Below, piece after piece: positions 49,797 through 58,657 of a DNA stretch of 64,000 bases (position 1 is its first letter; each line of letters starts with the position of its first letter). This DNA comes from Caballeronia hypogeia (lineage in GTDB: Bacteria; Pseudomonadota; Gammaproteobacteria; Burkholderiales; Burkholderiaceae). Under the pieces are notes generated by a model, which saw only the letters and a list, made by a program, of their open reading frames with translations, was not told the DNA's origin and did not search any database. Position numbers and translations under genes: made by a program. The stretch is taken from positions 1 to 64,000 of the forward strand of contig NZ_FCOA02000028.1 of assembly GCF_001544875.2 (NCBI RefSeq), read 5' to 3'.

Positions 49797-51268
49797 ACGC
49801 GTCGCTCGTCATCATCATTCTGTTCGCGATCTTCGCGCTCGCGGTGGGGCTTTACGCGCGCCGCGGCAAGACGCTCAGCCTGGAGCAATGGGCGGTCGGC
49901 GGACGCGGTTTCGGCTCGCTGCTCACCTTCCTGCTGATGGCGGGCGAAGCGTTCTCGACCTTCTCGTTCCTGGGCGCGAGCGGCTGGACCTACAGCAAGG
50001 GCGTGCCGGCGTTCTACATCCTGTCGTACGGCTGCCTCGCGTATGTGCTCGGCTACTGGATGCTGCCCGCCATCTGGCGCTATGCGAAGGACCGCAACCT
50101 CGTGTCGTTCGCTGACTATTTCGCATCGAAGTACGACAGCCGCGCAGTGGGCGTGCTGGTCTCGGTGGTCGCCGTGTTCGCGATGGTCTCGCTGCTCATC
50201 ATCCAGTTGCGCGGGCTCGGCATCATCGTCTCCGAGATGTCGTACGGGCTGATTTCGCAGAGCACGGCCATCTGGATCAGCGCGCTGCTGATGGTCGCGT
50301 ACATGTCCGTCTCCGGCATTCACGGTTCGGCGAACATCGCGATCTTCAAGGACGTGCTGATCCTGGGCCTCGCGATCTTTCTGGGCACCTATCTGCCGCT
50401 GCATTACTTCGGCGGTTTCGGCGAGATGTTCGCGCGCATCGACGCCGTGCATCCGGAACTGCTGCGCATGCCCGAGCACGGCTTCAACCTGAGCTGGTAC
50501 AACTCGACGCTGCTCCTGACCTCGCTCGGCTATTACCTGTATCCGCACGGCTTCACGGCGGTGTATGTGGCGCGCGATGCTTCCGCGCTGCGCAGGAACG
50601 TCGTGCTGATGCCGATCTATCAGGTGCTGATCGCCTTCCTGTTCCTCGTCGGCTTCGCCGCCGTGCTCACCGTGCACGGGCTAGAAGGCGCGCAAACCGA
50701 TCTCGCGCTGCTGCGTCTCGTGAAGCAGACTTTTCCATCGTGGTTCGTCGGCATTGTCGGCGGCGCGGGACTGCTTACGGCGCTGGTGCCGGGATCGCTC
50801 ATCATGCTCAACGCATCGACGACGATCGCGCGTAACATCTATCGCGAAGGCTTCGCGCCGCAGGCGAGCGATCGCGAAGTGGCGCGCGTCGCCCGCATCG
50901 CGCTGCCGCTGTTCACGCTGGTCGTCGTCTACTTCGTGTTGCGCGGCGGCGCGACCTTCGTGTCGCTCGCGATCTTCTCGTCGAGCCTTCTGACGCAACT
51001 GGTGCCTATGCTCGCCTCGAGTTTCCTGCAGCGCCCGTTCGGCACGCGCGAAGCGGCGTTCGGCGGCATCGCGGCGGGCGGCATCGTGCTCGGGTTGTCG
51101 AGCTGGGGCGGCATGACGCTGGCGTCCGCGTTCCCCGGCGCGCCGCTCGCGTTCACGTCGATCAACATGGGGCTCGTCGCGCTGTGCGCGAACGCCCTGG
51201 TCTTTGTCGCAATCAGCGCGGGGCAACGCCTCTTGCGCACACGTATCGATACCGCCGTTCAAACATGA
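49793..51268 (+). CDS. Sodium:solute symporter (SSS family)
   Basis: A 491-residue membrane protein with SSS hallmarks (LEQWAVGGRGFGSLLTFLLMAGEAFSTFSFLG, GGAGLLTALVPGSLIMLNASTTIARN). It is a paralog of the symporter at 33195-34670, with equal length and the same DUF3311 partner. It probably imports the nucleobase or ureide-like substrate of the downstream hydrolases. It is coupled at both ends by ATGA overlaps, to the DUF3311 gene and to the first amidohydrolase. Confidence 0.88.
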   Translation: MNASLVIIILFAIFALAVGLYARRGKTLSLEQWAVGGRGFGSLLTFLLMAGEAFSTFSFLGASGWTYSKGVPAFYILSYGCLAYVLGYWMLPAIWRYAKDRNLVSFADYFASKYDSRAVGVLVSVVAVFAMVSLLIIQLRGLGIIVSEMSYGLISQSTAIWISALLMVAYMSVSGIHGSANIAIFKDVLILGLAIFLGTYLPLHYFGGFGEMFARIDAVHPELLRMPEHGFNLSWYNSTLLLTSLGYYLYPHGFTAVYVARDASALRRNVVLMPIYQVLIAFLFLVGFAAVLTVHGLEGAQTDLALLRLVKQTFPSWFVGIVGGAGLLTALVPGSLIMLNASTTIARNIYREGFAPQASDREVARVARIALPLFTLVVVYFVLRGGATFVSLAIFSSSLLTQLVPMLASSFLQRPFGTREAAFGGIAAGGIVLGLSSWGGMTLASAFPGAPLAFTSINMGLVALCANALVFVAISAGQRLLRTRIDTAVQT

Positions 51269-52455
51269 CTTCTTCTCTCTACCTCTCCAATGTCCGGCTG
51301 GCCGATGGTCAGCAGGTTTGCGTCTCGGTCGTCGATGGCCGGATCGAAGCGCTCGGCGCGCAGGTCGCGGCGCCCCCCGGCGTGCATGTCGAGGACGGCG
51401 GCGGCGCCTTGCTGCTGCCGGGCTTCGTCGAAGGTCACACGCATATCGACAAGAGCAACTGGGGCCGCCCGTGGTATCGCAACGAAGTCGGCCCGTTGCT
51501 CACCGACCGCATCAGCAACGAACGCGAGTGGCGCAGCACCTCGGGCCACGATGCCGCCGCGCAGTCGCTCGCGCTTTCGCGCGCGTTCGTGCAGGCGGGC
51601 ACGACGCGTCTGCGCACGCATGTCGATATCGATACCCACGCGCGTCTGCGCCATCTCGAAGGCGTGCTCGCGACCCGCGAAACCCTGCGCGGCGTGCTCG
51701 ACATGCAGATCGTCGCGTTTCCGCAGTCGGGCATGCTGATCCGTCCCGGCACGGTGGAACTGCTCGGCGACGCACTCGAGGCAGGCGCGGACGTGCTCGG
51801 CGCGCTCGATCCCGCGCTGATCGACGGCGATCCGGTCGCGTCGCTCAACGCGACCTTCGCGCTTGCGCAGCGCTATCGCAAGCCGATCGACATTCATCTG
51901 CACGAACCCGGCGAAGTCGGCGCGTTCACGCTGAAGCTGCTGCTGGATCGCGTCGAAGCGACGGGCATGCAGGGGCAGGTCGTCGTGAGTCACGGGTTTT
52001 GTCTGGGCGCGTTGCCGGAGCGCGAGCGCGATGTGCTGCTCGATCGCATCGCGCGTTTGCGCGTGGCGCTGCTCACGAGCGCGCCGCCTTCGCGCACGGT
52101 GCCACCGCTCAAGCTGTGTCGCGAGAAAGGCATCACGATGTTCGGCGGCAACGACGGCATTCGCGATACGTGGTCGCCTTACGGCGTGCCCGACATGCTC
52201 GAACGCGCGATGCTGATCGGCATGCGCTACGACCTGCGTCGCGACGACGACCTCGCGATGGCGTTCGATTGCGTCAGCGAGGCCGCCGCGCGCGGCTGCG
52301 GTTTCGCCGACTATGGGCTGCGCGCCGGCGCGCGCGCGGATCTCGTGCTGGTCGATGCCGAATGCGTCGCGCATGCGGTGGTGGCGCGGCCGAGGCGCAA
52401 GCTCGTGGTCTCGAACGGGCGCATCGTCGCGCGTGACGGAGCGCTCACGTCATGA
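51265..52455 (+). CDS. Cytosine-deaminase-like amidohydrolase
   Basis: A 396-residue metal-dependent hydrolase of the CodA group: GFVEGHTHIDKSNWG (HxH), TRLRTHVDIDTHARL, KPIDIHLHEPGE (metal His), VVVSHGFCLG (His) and GNDGIRDTWSPYG, where the Asp is the catalytic base. The GNDGIRD-W-P-G string is specific to cytosine deaminase and close relatives. It may deaminate a pyrimidine or another N-heterocycle. ATGA overlap with the symporter. The next gene, another amidohydrolase, starts on its stop codon. Confidence 0.83.
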   Translation: MTSSLYLSNVRLADGQQVCVSVVDGRIEALGAQVAAPPGVHVEDGGGALLLPGFVEGHTHIDKSNWGRPWYRNEVGPLLTDRISNEREWRSTSGHDAAAQSLALSRAFVQAGTTRLRTHVDIDTHARLRHLEGVLATRETLRGVLDMQIVAFPQSGMLIRPGTVELLGDALEAGADVLGALDPALIDGDPVASLNATFALAQRYRKPIDIHLHEPGEVGAFTLKLLLDRVEATGMQGQVVVSHGFCLGALPERERDVLLDRIARLRVALLTSAPPSRTVPPLKLCREKGITMFGGNDGIRDTWSPYGVPDMLERAMLIGMRYDLRRDDDLAMAFDCVSEAAARGCGFADYGLRAGARADLVLVDAECVAHAVVARPRRKLVVSNGRIVARDGALTS

Positions 52456-53903
52456 GCGAGATCGAACATGTCGACATACTCATCGAGCATGGCTGTGTCA
52501 TCACGATGGACCCGTCGCGCCGCGTGATCGACGATGGCGCGGTGGCCGTGAAGGGCGATCGCATCGTGGGCGTCGGAAAGACGGATGCGCTCGCGCGGCG
52601 ATACCGTCCGGAACGCAGAATCGACGCACGCCGCAAAGCCGTGCTGCCCGGCCTGATCGACGCCCACGCGCACGCCGGACACGCGATGCTGCGCACCATC
52701 GGCGGCGCGGACGGCGATGCGTGGACGGCTGCTTGCGAGGCGATCTACACGCGCGCATCGGATGAAGCGTTCTGGGAAACCGAGTCGCATCTCGCGGCGC
52801 TCGAACGCCTGAAGGCAGGCGTGACGACGGGCGTATCGCTGCTGGGCGGCGGCGATTCGATCATGCGCGTCGATGACCCGGTGTACGCGCGCCGTCACTG
52901 CGATGCGGTGGTCAAGACGGGCACGCGCTCGATCGTCGCGGTGGGTCCTTCGCGTCCGCCCGCGCCGCGCGCCTACACACGCCATGACGCGCAAGGCAGC
53001 GTGACGCGCGATGTCAATTTCGACGCGATGTTCGAGGTCTGCAAGGAGATCGTCGCGACGTGCCACGGCGACGCGCACGGGCGCATTCAGGTCGCGCTGA
53101 CGCTGCCCGTGTACGCTCCCGGTCACTATCCGGCGGTTGCGCGTTACGAACTCGACTATCGGCGCGAGGCGCAGCGTTACGCGGCGCTGGCGCGTGAACG
53201 GGACCTGAGCTTCACGCAGGATGGACATCGCGCGGGCACGCTCGAATTCGCGCATCGCGAGCTGGGTTTGCTGAGCGCGAAGTCGTTCATGTCGCACGCC
53301 ATCGATCTGACCGAGGCCGACATCGCGGCTTGCGTCGAAACCGGCGCTTCCATCGTGCATAACCCGAGCGCGATCATGTCGATCATCGGACGCTGCCCGG
53401 TGCCCGAACTGATCGATGCGGGCGTGACGGTTGCGATCGGCTCCGACGGCGCCGCGCCCGATCGCGGCTACGACATGTTCCGCCACATGTGGCAGTGCAT
53501 GCACTATCACCGTCGGCACTTCCGCGATCCGGATGTATTGCCGCACGGCAAGGTGCTGGAGATGGTGACGATCGATGCGGCGAAAGCGCTGTCCATCGAT
53601 CATGAAGTGGGTTCGCTCGAAGCGGGCAAGCTGGCCGACATCATTCTCGTCGACCTCTTCAGGCCGCATCTGATGCCGATGAACATGCCCGTCTACCGCG
53701 TCACGTGCTTCGCGAACGCGGGCGACGTATGCATGACGATGGTCGGCGGAAGGGTGCTGATGGAGAACTACCGGGTGCTGTCGGTGGATGAGGGAGAAAT
53801 ACTCGAACGCGTCACCGAAGTTGCGGAGCGCGCGTTCGAGCGCGCCGGCGTGCGCCATCTGCTGGACGCGCCGCCGACGCTGTGGTCGCGCAGTCACTAT
53901 TGA
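52452..53903 (+). CDS. Amidohydrolase, Atz/Trz (chlorohydrolase / deaminase) family
   Basis: A 483-residue amidohydrolase with GLIDAHAHAGHAML (HxH), SFMSHAIDLTEADI (metal His), VHNPSAIMSI and VAIGSDGAAPDRGYDMFRHM (catalytic Asp), matching the TrzA/AtzB/SsnA group, which removes amino groups or chlorine from heterocycles. It overlaps the preceding gene by four bases. In a LysR-controlled operon with a transporter and a convergent ureidoglycine aminohydrolase it likely deaminates a purine-type compound. The exact substrate is unclear. Confidence 0.83.
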   Translation: MSEIEHVDILIEHGCVITMDPSRRVIDDGAVAVKGDRIVGVGKTDALARRYRPERRIDARRKAVLPGLIDAHAHAGHAMLRTIGGADGDAWTAACEAIYTRASDEAFWETESHLAALERLKAGVTTGVSLLGGGDSIMRVDDPVYARRHCDAVVKTGTRSIVAVGPSRPPAPRAYTRHDAQGSVTRDVNFDAMFEVCKEIVATCHGDAHGRIQVALTLPVYAPGHYPAVARYELDYRREAQRYAALARERDLSFTQDGHRAGTLEFAHRELGLLSAKSFMSHAIDLTEADIAACVETGASIVHNPSAIMSIIGRCPVPELIDAGVTVAIGSDGAAPDRGYDMFRHMWQCMHYHRRHFRDPDVLPHGKVLEMVTIDAAKALSIDHEVGSLEAGKLADIILVDLFRPHLMPMNMPVYRVTCFANAGDVCMTMVGGRVLMENYRVLSVDEGEILERVTEVAERAFERAGVRHLLDAPPTLWSRSHY

Positions 53904-53907
53904 AGCC

Positions 53908-53937
53908 GCGGCGCGCCCGGGGAGACGGGCGCGCCGC
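53908..53937. terminator. Strong bidirectional hairpin
   Basis: A perfect 12-bp GC-only stem (GCGGCGCGCCCG / CGGGCGCGCCGC) with a 6-base loop lies five bases after the amidohydrolase stop and 12 bases before the stop of the convergent cupin gene. Confidence 0.7.
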
Positions 53938-53949
53938 ATCGCGCGAATC

Positions 53950-54786
53950 TCAGCGCGGCGCGTTGAGCGTCAGCTTCATGTGACGGTTCACGTCCTTGTA
54001 CAGCAGATAGCGGAAGCGGCTCGGCCCGCCCGCATAGCAGGCCTGCGGGCAGAACGCGCGCAGCCACATGAAGTCGCCGGCCTCCACTTCGACCCAGTCC
54101 TGATTCAGGCGATACACCGCCTTGCCTTCCAGCACGTAAAGTCCGTGCTCCATCACGTGCGTTTCCGCGAAGGGAATGACGCCGCCCGGCTGGAACGTGA
54201 CGATATTGACGTGCATGTCGTGACGCATGTCGCTGGTATCGACGAAGCGCGTCGTCACCCAGCGGCCTTCGGTGCCGGGCATCGGAATCGGCTCGATATC
54301 CTGTTCGTTGGTCACGAAGGCTTCGGGCATCGGCACGCCGTCCACGGCTTCATAGTGCTTGCGGACCCAGTGGAAGCGCGCGGCGTCCTTGCCGCGATTG
54401 CGCAACTGCCAGTTCGTGCCGGGCGGAATGAACGCATAGCCGCCGGTCTTGAGCACGTGCAGCGTGCCTTGCAGCGTCAGTTCGATTTCGCCTTCCACGA
54501 CGAACAGCACGCCCTCGGCGTTCGGATCCTGTTCGGGCTGCTCGCTGCCGCCGCCGGAAGCCACTTCCATGATGTATTGCGAGAACGTTTCGGCGAAGCC
54601 GGAAAGCGGACGCGCGAGTACCCAGAGACGCGTCTTGTCCCAGAACGGCAGATGGCTGGTGACGATATCGCGCATCACGCCCTTGGGGATGACGGCATAC
54701 GCCTCGGTGAACATCGCGCGGTCCGTCAGCAGCTCGGTCTGAGCCGGATGGCCGCCGCGTGGCGCGTAGTAGGTGTTGGTCGACAT
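53950..54786 (-). CDS. allE: (S)-ureidoglycine aminohydrolase (bicupin)
   Basis: A 278-residue two-cupin protein matching AllE/UGHY: YYAPRGGHPAQTELLTDRAMFTEAYAVIPKGVMRDIV at the N-terminus, PPGTNWQLRNRG, and metal-site strings FAETHVMEHGLYVLEGKAVYRLN and EAGDFMWLRAFCPQACYAGG. The enzyme splits (S)-ureidoglycine to ureidoglycolate and ammonia in allantoin breakdown, with Mn. ATG 54786 gives the usual start. It is convergent with the two amidohydrolases and supports a purine/allantoin role for the region. Confidence 0.9.
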   Translation of the reverse strand: MSTNTYYAPRGGHPAQTELLTDRAMFTEAYAVIPKGVMRDIVTSHLPFWDKTRLWVLARPLSGFAETFSQYIMEVASGGGSEQPEQDPNAEGVLFVVEGEIELTLQGTLHVLKTGGYAFIPPGTNWQLRNRGKDAARFHWVRKHYEAVDGVPMPEAFVTNEQDIEPIPMPGTEGRWVTTRFVDTSDMRHDMHVNIVTFQPGGVIPFAETHVMEHGLYVLEGKAVYRLNQDWVEVEAGDFMWLRAFCPQACYAGGPSRFRYLLYKDVNRHMKLTLNAPR

Positions 54787-55223
54787 ACGAAAGTCTCCGT
54801 TAGGGTTCACGTCGTCGTCCTCAAGGCCGACGACGTGCTGCTGTCCGGTTTTGGCCGGACCTGAATCACATGCGGGACGAAGCGCCCCGGAACTGTCCAT
54901 TGCGGACGATGGCGCGGACCTTTTCAACGCGCCCTTAATTTTGGTTTGAGACGTTGCGTTGCGCGGGCCCGCCGCGGTGAACCTGTACAAAATATAGGAG
55001 ATGGCGGATATCGACAAATTAAATGTCGGAATGCGGGGTATCCATTTTCTGAATGGTTTCGTGGTTTTGTATGATGAAAATCCGGAGGTGTCCGCAGTGA
55101 TTCTCTCCGCGCCGCGGAGACAATCGCGCGGCGCGCTGCGGCCGGGTTCCGCGCCCGCGCGGATTCAGGTAACGTGGCCCGGTCTGCGCGGCGCGTCTGC
55201 CGTCAGGCTCCCTGTTCGACGAC
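54787..55223. other. Intergenic region, promoter DNA but no supported gene
   Basis: About 0.44 kb. The middle part, 54930-55090, is AT-rich and should hold the allE promoter. AAATTAAATGT at 55016-55026 is the exact complement of a string upstream of the symporter operon (49506-49516). A plus-strand frame from an ATG at 55001 has AGGAG directly touching the ATG, too close to work, and encodes nothing recognisable. Confidence 0.45.
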
Positions 55224-56240
55224 GTGCGCAAGCTGATCGACGGCGCACGCGCTCGCGTCGCCGCCGCGGTGAATGCCGAGCTTTCCCTGTTGTACTGGCA
55301 GATCGGCCGGCGCATCCGCGACGACGTGCTGGGCGGTGCGCGGGCCGAATACGGGCAGCGGGTCGTCGCGGCGCTCGCCCGGCAACTGACGGCGGCGTAC
55401 GGCCGCGGCTGGAGCGAGCAGCAGTTGCGGCATTGCGTGCGGGCGGCGGAGGTATTTCCGGACGAGACGATTCTCTCCGCGCTGCGGAGCGAATTGAGCT
55501 GGACGCATCTCAAGACGCTGATCTACATCGACGATCCCTTGAAGCGCGATTACTACATCGAGCTATGCCGCCTCGAACGATGGTCGTCGCGCCAGTTGCA
55601 GGAACGCATCCAGTCGATGCTGTTCGAGCGCAGCGCGCTGTCGCGCAAACCGGCTGAGGCGATCCGGCATGAGCTTTCGCAACTGCGGCAAACGCAGGCG
55701 CTCACGCCCGACGTCGTCCTCAAGGACCCGTACGTGCTCGACTTTCTCGGTCTGAACGACCGTTACCTGGAACGCGATCTGGAAGACGCGATCCTGCGCG
55801 AAATGGAGCAGTTTCTGCTCGAACTCGGCGCGGGGTTCACCTTCGTCGCGCGTCAGAAGCGCCTGCAGATCGACGACGACGACTTCTATCTGGACCTGCT
55901 GTTCTACAACCGCAAGCTCCGGCGCCTCGTCGCGATCGAACTGAAGCTGGGCGCGTTCAAGGCCGAGTACAAGAGTCAGATGGAGCTGTATCTGCGCTGG
56001 CTCGCGAAACACGAGCAGGAGCCGGACGAACAGCCGCCTATCGGCATCATTCTGTGCGCGGGCAAGAAGCAGGAGCAGATCGAGTTGCTGGAGCTGGGCA
56101 AGAGCGGCATCCACGTCGCGGAATATCTGACCGTGCTGCCGCCGCGCGAGGCCCTGGAAGCCAAGCTGCATCAGTCGATCGCGCTGGCTCGCTCGCGCCT
56201 GCGCGACGACCGCGACGACGCCGGACCGGCGTCCGACTGA
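55224..56240 (+). CDS. DUF1016 / YhcG-type PD-(D/E)XK nuclease-domain protein
   Basis: A 338-residue protein of the DUF1016 family: helical N-terminal half with LSLLYWQIGRRIRDDVL, LSWTHLKTLIYIDDPLKRDYY and LDFLGLNDRYLERDLEDAIL, then a C-terminal nuclease fold with FYLDLLFYNRKLRRLVAIELKLG (the D and ExK catalytic set) and KSQMELYLRWL. Members are widespread and linked to mobile or defence-related DNA. The start is uncertain: GTG 55224 has no ribosome-binding site, yet homologous sequence (SGSLFDDV) continues upstream to a stop at 55170 without ATG or GTG. A shortened 5' end or a non-standard start is possible. Confidence 0.82.
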   Translation: MRKLIDGARARVAAAVNAELSLLYWQIGRRIRDDVLGGARAEYGQRVVAALARQLTAAYGRGWSEQQLRHCVRAAEVFPDETILSALRSELSWTHLKTLIYIDDPLKRDYYIELCRLERWSSRQLQERIQSMLFERSALSRKPAEAIRHELSQLRQTQALTPDVVLKDPYVLDFLGLNDRYLERDLEDAILREMEQFLLELGAGFTFVARQKRLQIDDDDFYLDLLFYNRKLRRLVAIELKLGAFKAEYKSQMELYLRWLAKHEQEPDEQPPIGIILCAGKKQEQIELLELGKSGIHVAEYLTVLPPREALEAKLHQSIALARSRLRDDRDDAGPASD

Positions 56241-56447
56241 AGCGGATCACCCGTTCGCGCCCCGCCCCTCCCGCCGCGAGAGGGGCCAAAACCTGCCCCT
56301 TTCCCTATTCTCTGTTGCGTCGGCGATCGACAGACGCCCGACGCTGCCTGCCCTTGCGCGCTGAAAGCGACATGGCCGGCGGGCGTCGACATGAACAGCA
56401 GACGGCTGCGCGCGCATCCACTCAGCGCGCGGCGGCAGGAGACAGGA

Positions 56448-56912
56448 ATGAAGCTCAAGGAATATGGTGTAGCCACGCTGGAAGATTTCGTTGGCAAGGA
56501 ACTGGGCGTGACCGAATGGGTCGAGATCGACCAGTCGCGTATCGATGCCTTCGCCGCTTGCACCGGCGATCATCAATGGATTCACGTCGACGTGGAGCGG
56601 GCCCGCCGCGAAAGCCCCTTCGGCGGCACGATCGCGCATGGCTATCTGCTGCTGTCGCTGCTGGCGTCGCACTCCATCGAAGTCGGGCTGATCCCGCCCG
56701 ATGCGCAAGCGGGCCTGAACTACGGGCTCGACAAGGTGCGTTTTCTCTCGCCCGTGAAGGCCGGCGCACGGGTGCGCAGCCGCATCGTGCTGGCGTCCGT
56801 CGAGCGCAAGGGCAACGGCAGCGTCGTGCTGAAGAGCGACATCTCGTTGCAGATCGAAGGACAGCACACCCCGGCGCTCGCCGCGCAGACACTCGCGATG
56901 CTCGTGAAGTGA
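56448..56912 (+). CDS. MaoC-family (R)-specific enoyl-CoA hydratase (PhaJ/NodN-like)
   Basis: A 154-residue hot-dog protein with FAACTGDHQWIHVD (hydratase-2 motif, catalytic Asp and His, about 36-49) and SPFGGTIAHGYLLLSLL. The NodN-like subgroup shares this pattern. It would convert enoyl-CoA from beta-oxidation into (R)-3-hydroxyacyl-CoA, the monomer for the PHA synthase that follows 40 bases later. ATG 56448 follows GGAGACAG; an upstream in-frame ATG at 56391 is less likely. Confidence 0.83.
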   Translation: MKLKEYGVATLEDFVGKELGVTEWVEIDQSRIDAFAACTGDHQWIHVDVERARRESPFGGTIAHGYLLLSLLASHSIEVGLIPPDAQAGLNYGLDKVRFLSPVKAGARVRSRIVLASVERKGNGSVVLKSDISLQIEGQHTPALAAQTLAMLVK

Positions 56913-56952
56913 GCGCGCCGCGACCAACACGACTGCCCGAAGATACGAACCG

Positions 56953-58623
56953 ATGACGACCCCCACCTCCCTCGAAGCGTCGCGCGATGCCGCCGATGCG
57001 AACGCTTTTGCCGGCCTGCGCATGAGCGATGTGCTGAACGCCGCGCAGCAATTCACGACCCAGGCGCTGAAACAGCCGGTGCTTTTCGCCGGACAGGAAA
57101 TGAACCTGATGCGCGATCTGACGTCGATCTGCCTGGGTCTGGCGAATACCGAGCCGCAGCCCGGCGACAGGCGCTTCAGCGATCCGAGCTGGCGCGGCAA
57201 CGCGCTGTATCGCTCGACGATGCAAGGCTATCTCGCGTGGTGCGACGCGCTTTCGAGCTTCGTCGACCGCTCGACGCTCGACGCGCCCGAGAAGGCGCGC
57301 GTGCAATACGTGGTCTCGCTCCTCACCGATGCGCTGGCGCCCACCAACGCGCTCGCGGGCAATCCGGCGGCGCTCAAGAAGCTCGTCGATACGGGCGGCG
57401 CGAGCCTTGTCGCGGGCCTGAAGAATCTCGCGGGCGATATCGCGTCGAATCGCGGCATGCCCACACAGGTCGACAAGCGCGCGTTCGAGGTCGGCGGCAA
57501 TGTGGCCAACACGCGCGGCTCGGTCGTGTTTCGCAACGAGGTGCTGGAGCTCATCCAGTACGCGCCGACGACCGCGAAGGTCTATGAGCGGCCGCATCTG
57601 ATCGTGCCGCCGCAGATCAACAAGTTCTACGTGTTCGATCTCGCGAAGGGCAAGAGCATCGTCGATTATCTGTTGCAGGGCGGCTTCCAGGCGTTCGTCG
57701 TGAGCTGGCGCAATCCGGGCGCGGAGCAGCGCGACTGGGATCTCGATACGTACGTGCGCGCGCTCATCGAGGCCATCGACGCGGTGCGCGACATCACCGG
57801 CAGCGACGATGTCAACCTGCACGGCGCATGTTCGGGCGCGATGACCATCGCGGCCTTGCTCGGCCACACGGCGGCGCGCGGGCAGAAGCTCGTGCATGCC
57901 GCGACGCTCGCGGTGGCGCTGCTCGAAGGCTCGCCCGATTCGCAGCTCGGCCTGTTCGCCACGCCCGAGGTCGTCGCGGCGGCCAAGCAGAACAGCATGT
58001 CCAAGGGTGTGCTGCCGGGCGACGAAATGGGTCGCATGTTCGCGTGGCTGCGGCCCAACGAGCTGGTCTGGAACTACTGGGTGAACAACTATCTGCTCGG
58101 CAACGATCCGCCGGCGTTCGACATTCTCTACTGGAACAACGACACGACACGCCTGCCCGGGCGCATGCACGGCCAGTTGCTCGACATCTTCACGCACAAC
58201 CTGTTCGGCAAGAAGGACGCGTTGACGGTGCTCGGCACGCCCGTCGATCTCGCGCAGGTAACGTGCGACAAATATGTGATCGGCGGCATGACGGATCACA
58301 TCACGCCGTGGAAGGGCGTGTACGACACGGCGCGCATGTTCGGCGGAAAGACGCGCTTCGTGCTCAGTTCGAGCGGACATATTCAGAGCCTCGTCAATCC
58401 GCCCGGCAACCCGAAGGCGAAGTACTTCCTCAACCCGGCGCTTCCCGCGACCGCCGACGACTGGCTCGCCAGCGCGGCATCGCGTGCGGGGTCGTGGTGG
58501 GAAGACTGGCGCGACTGGCTCGCACGCCGCTCGGGCGTGAAACGTGTCGCGCCCGTTGCGCCGGGCAGCGAGCGTCATCCGCCGATCGCGGATGCGCCCG
58601 GAACCTACGTTCTCGAAGCCTGA
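56953..58623 (+). CDS. phaC: Polyhydroxyalkanoate synthase, class II (medium-chain) type
   Basis: A 556-residue synthase. The lipase-like box reads NLHGACSGAMTIAALLGH, with catalytic Cys293. The C-terminal half has MFAWLRPNELVWNYWVNNYLLG, PPAFDILYWNNDTTRLPG, GMTDHITPWKGVY (Asp) and SSSGHIQSLVNPPGNPKA (His), and it ends in PPIADAPGTYVLEA. These strings closely match Pseudomonas class II PhaC1/PhaC2, including the terminal APGTYV, not the class I PhaC usual in Burkholderiaceae (GYCVGG box). It polymerises (R)-3-hydroxyacyl-CoA on granules. It sits between a PhaJ-like hydratase and a PhaZ-like depolymerase. Confidence 0.9.
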   Translation: MTTPTSLEASRDAADANAFAGLRMSDVLNAAQQFTTQALKQPVLFAGQEMNLMRDLTSICLGLANTEPQPGDRRFSDPSWRGNALYRSTMQGYLAWCDALSSFVDRSTLDAPEKARVQYVVSLLTDALAPTNALAGNPAALKKLVDTGGASLVAGLKNLAGDIASNRGMPTQVDKRAFEVGGNVANTRGSVVFRNEVLELIQYAPTTAKVYERPHLIVPPQINKFYVFDLAKGKSIVDYLLQGGFQAFVVSWRNPGAEQRDWDLDTYVRALIEAIDAVRDITGSDDVNLHGACSGAMTIAALLGHTAARGQKLVHAATLAVALLEGSPDSQLGLFATPEVVAAAKQNSMSKGVLPGDEMGRMFAWLRPNELVWNYWVNNYLLGNDPPAFDILYWNNDTTRLPGRMHGQLLDIFTHNLFGKKDALTVLGTPVDLAQVTCDKYVIGGMTDHITPWKGVYDTARMFGGKTRFVLSSSGHIQSLVNPPGNPKAKYFLNPALPATADDWLASAASRAGSWWEDWRDWLARRSGVKRVAPVAPGSERHPPIADAPGTYVLEA

Positions 58624-58657
58624 CGCTCAAGCTTCGGAACGATCAATCAGGATGACC

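Noticed and set aside
55001..55657. Plus-strand frame starting MADIDKLNVGMRG
   Set aside because: Its AGGAG touches the ATG, and most of the frame overlaps the DUF1016 gene in another register.
56455..58578. 707-residue minus-strand frame opposite phaC
   Set aside because: An antisense shadow; the plus strand encodes a clear PHA synthase.
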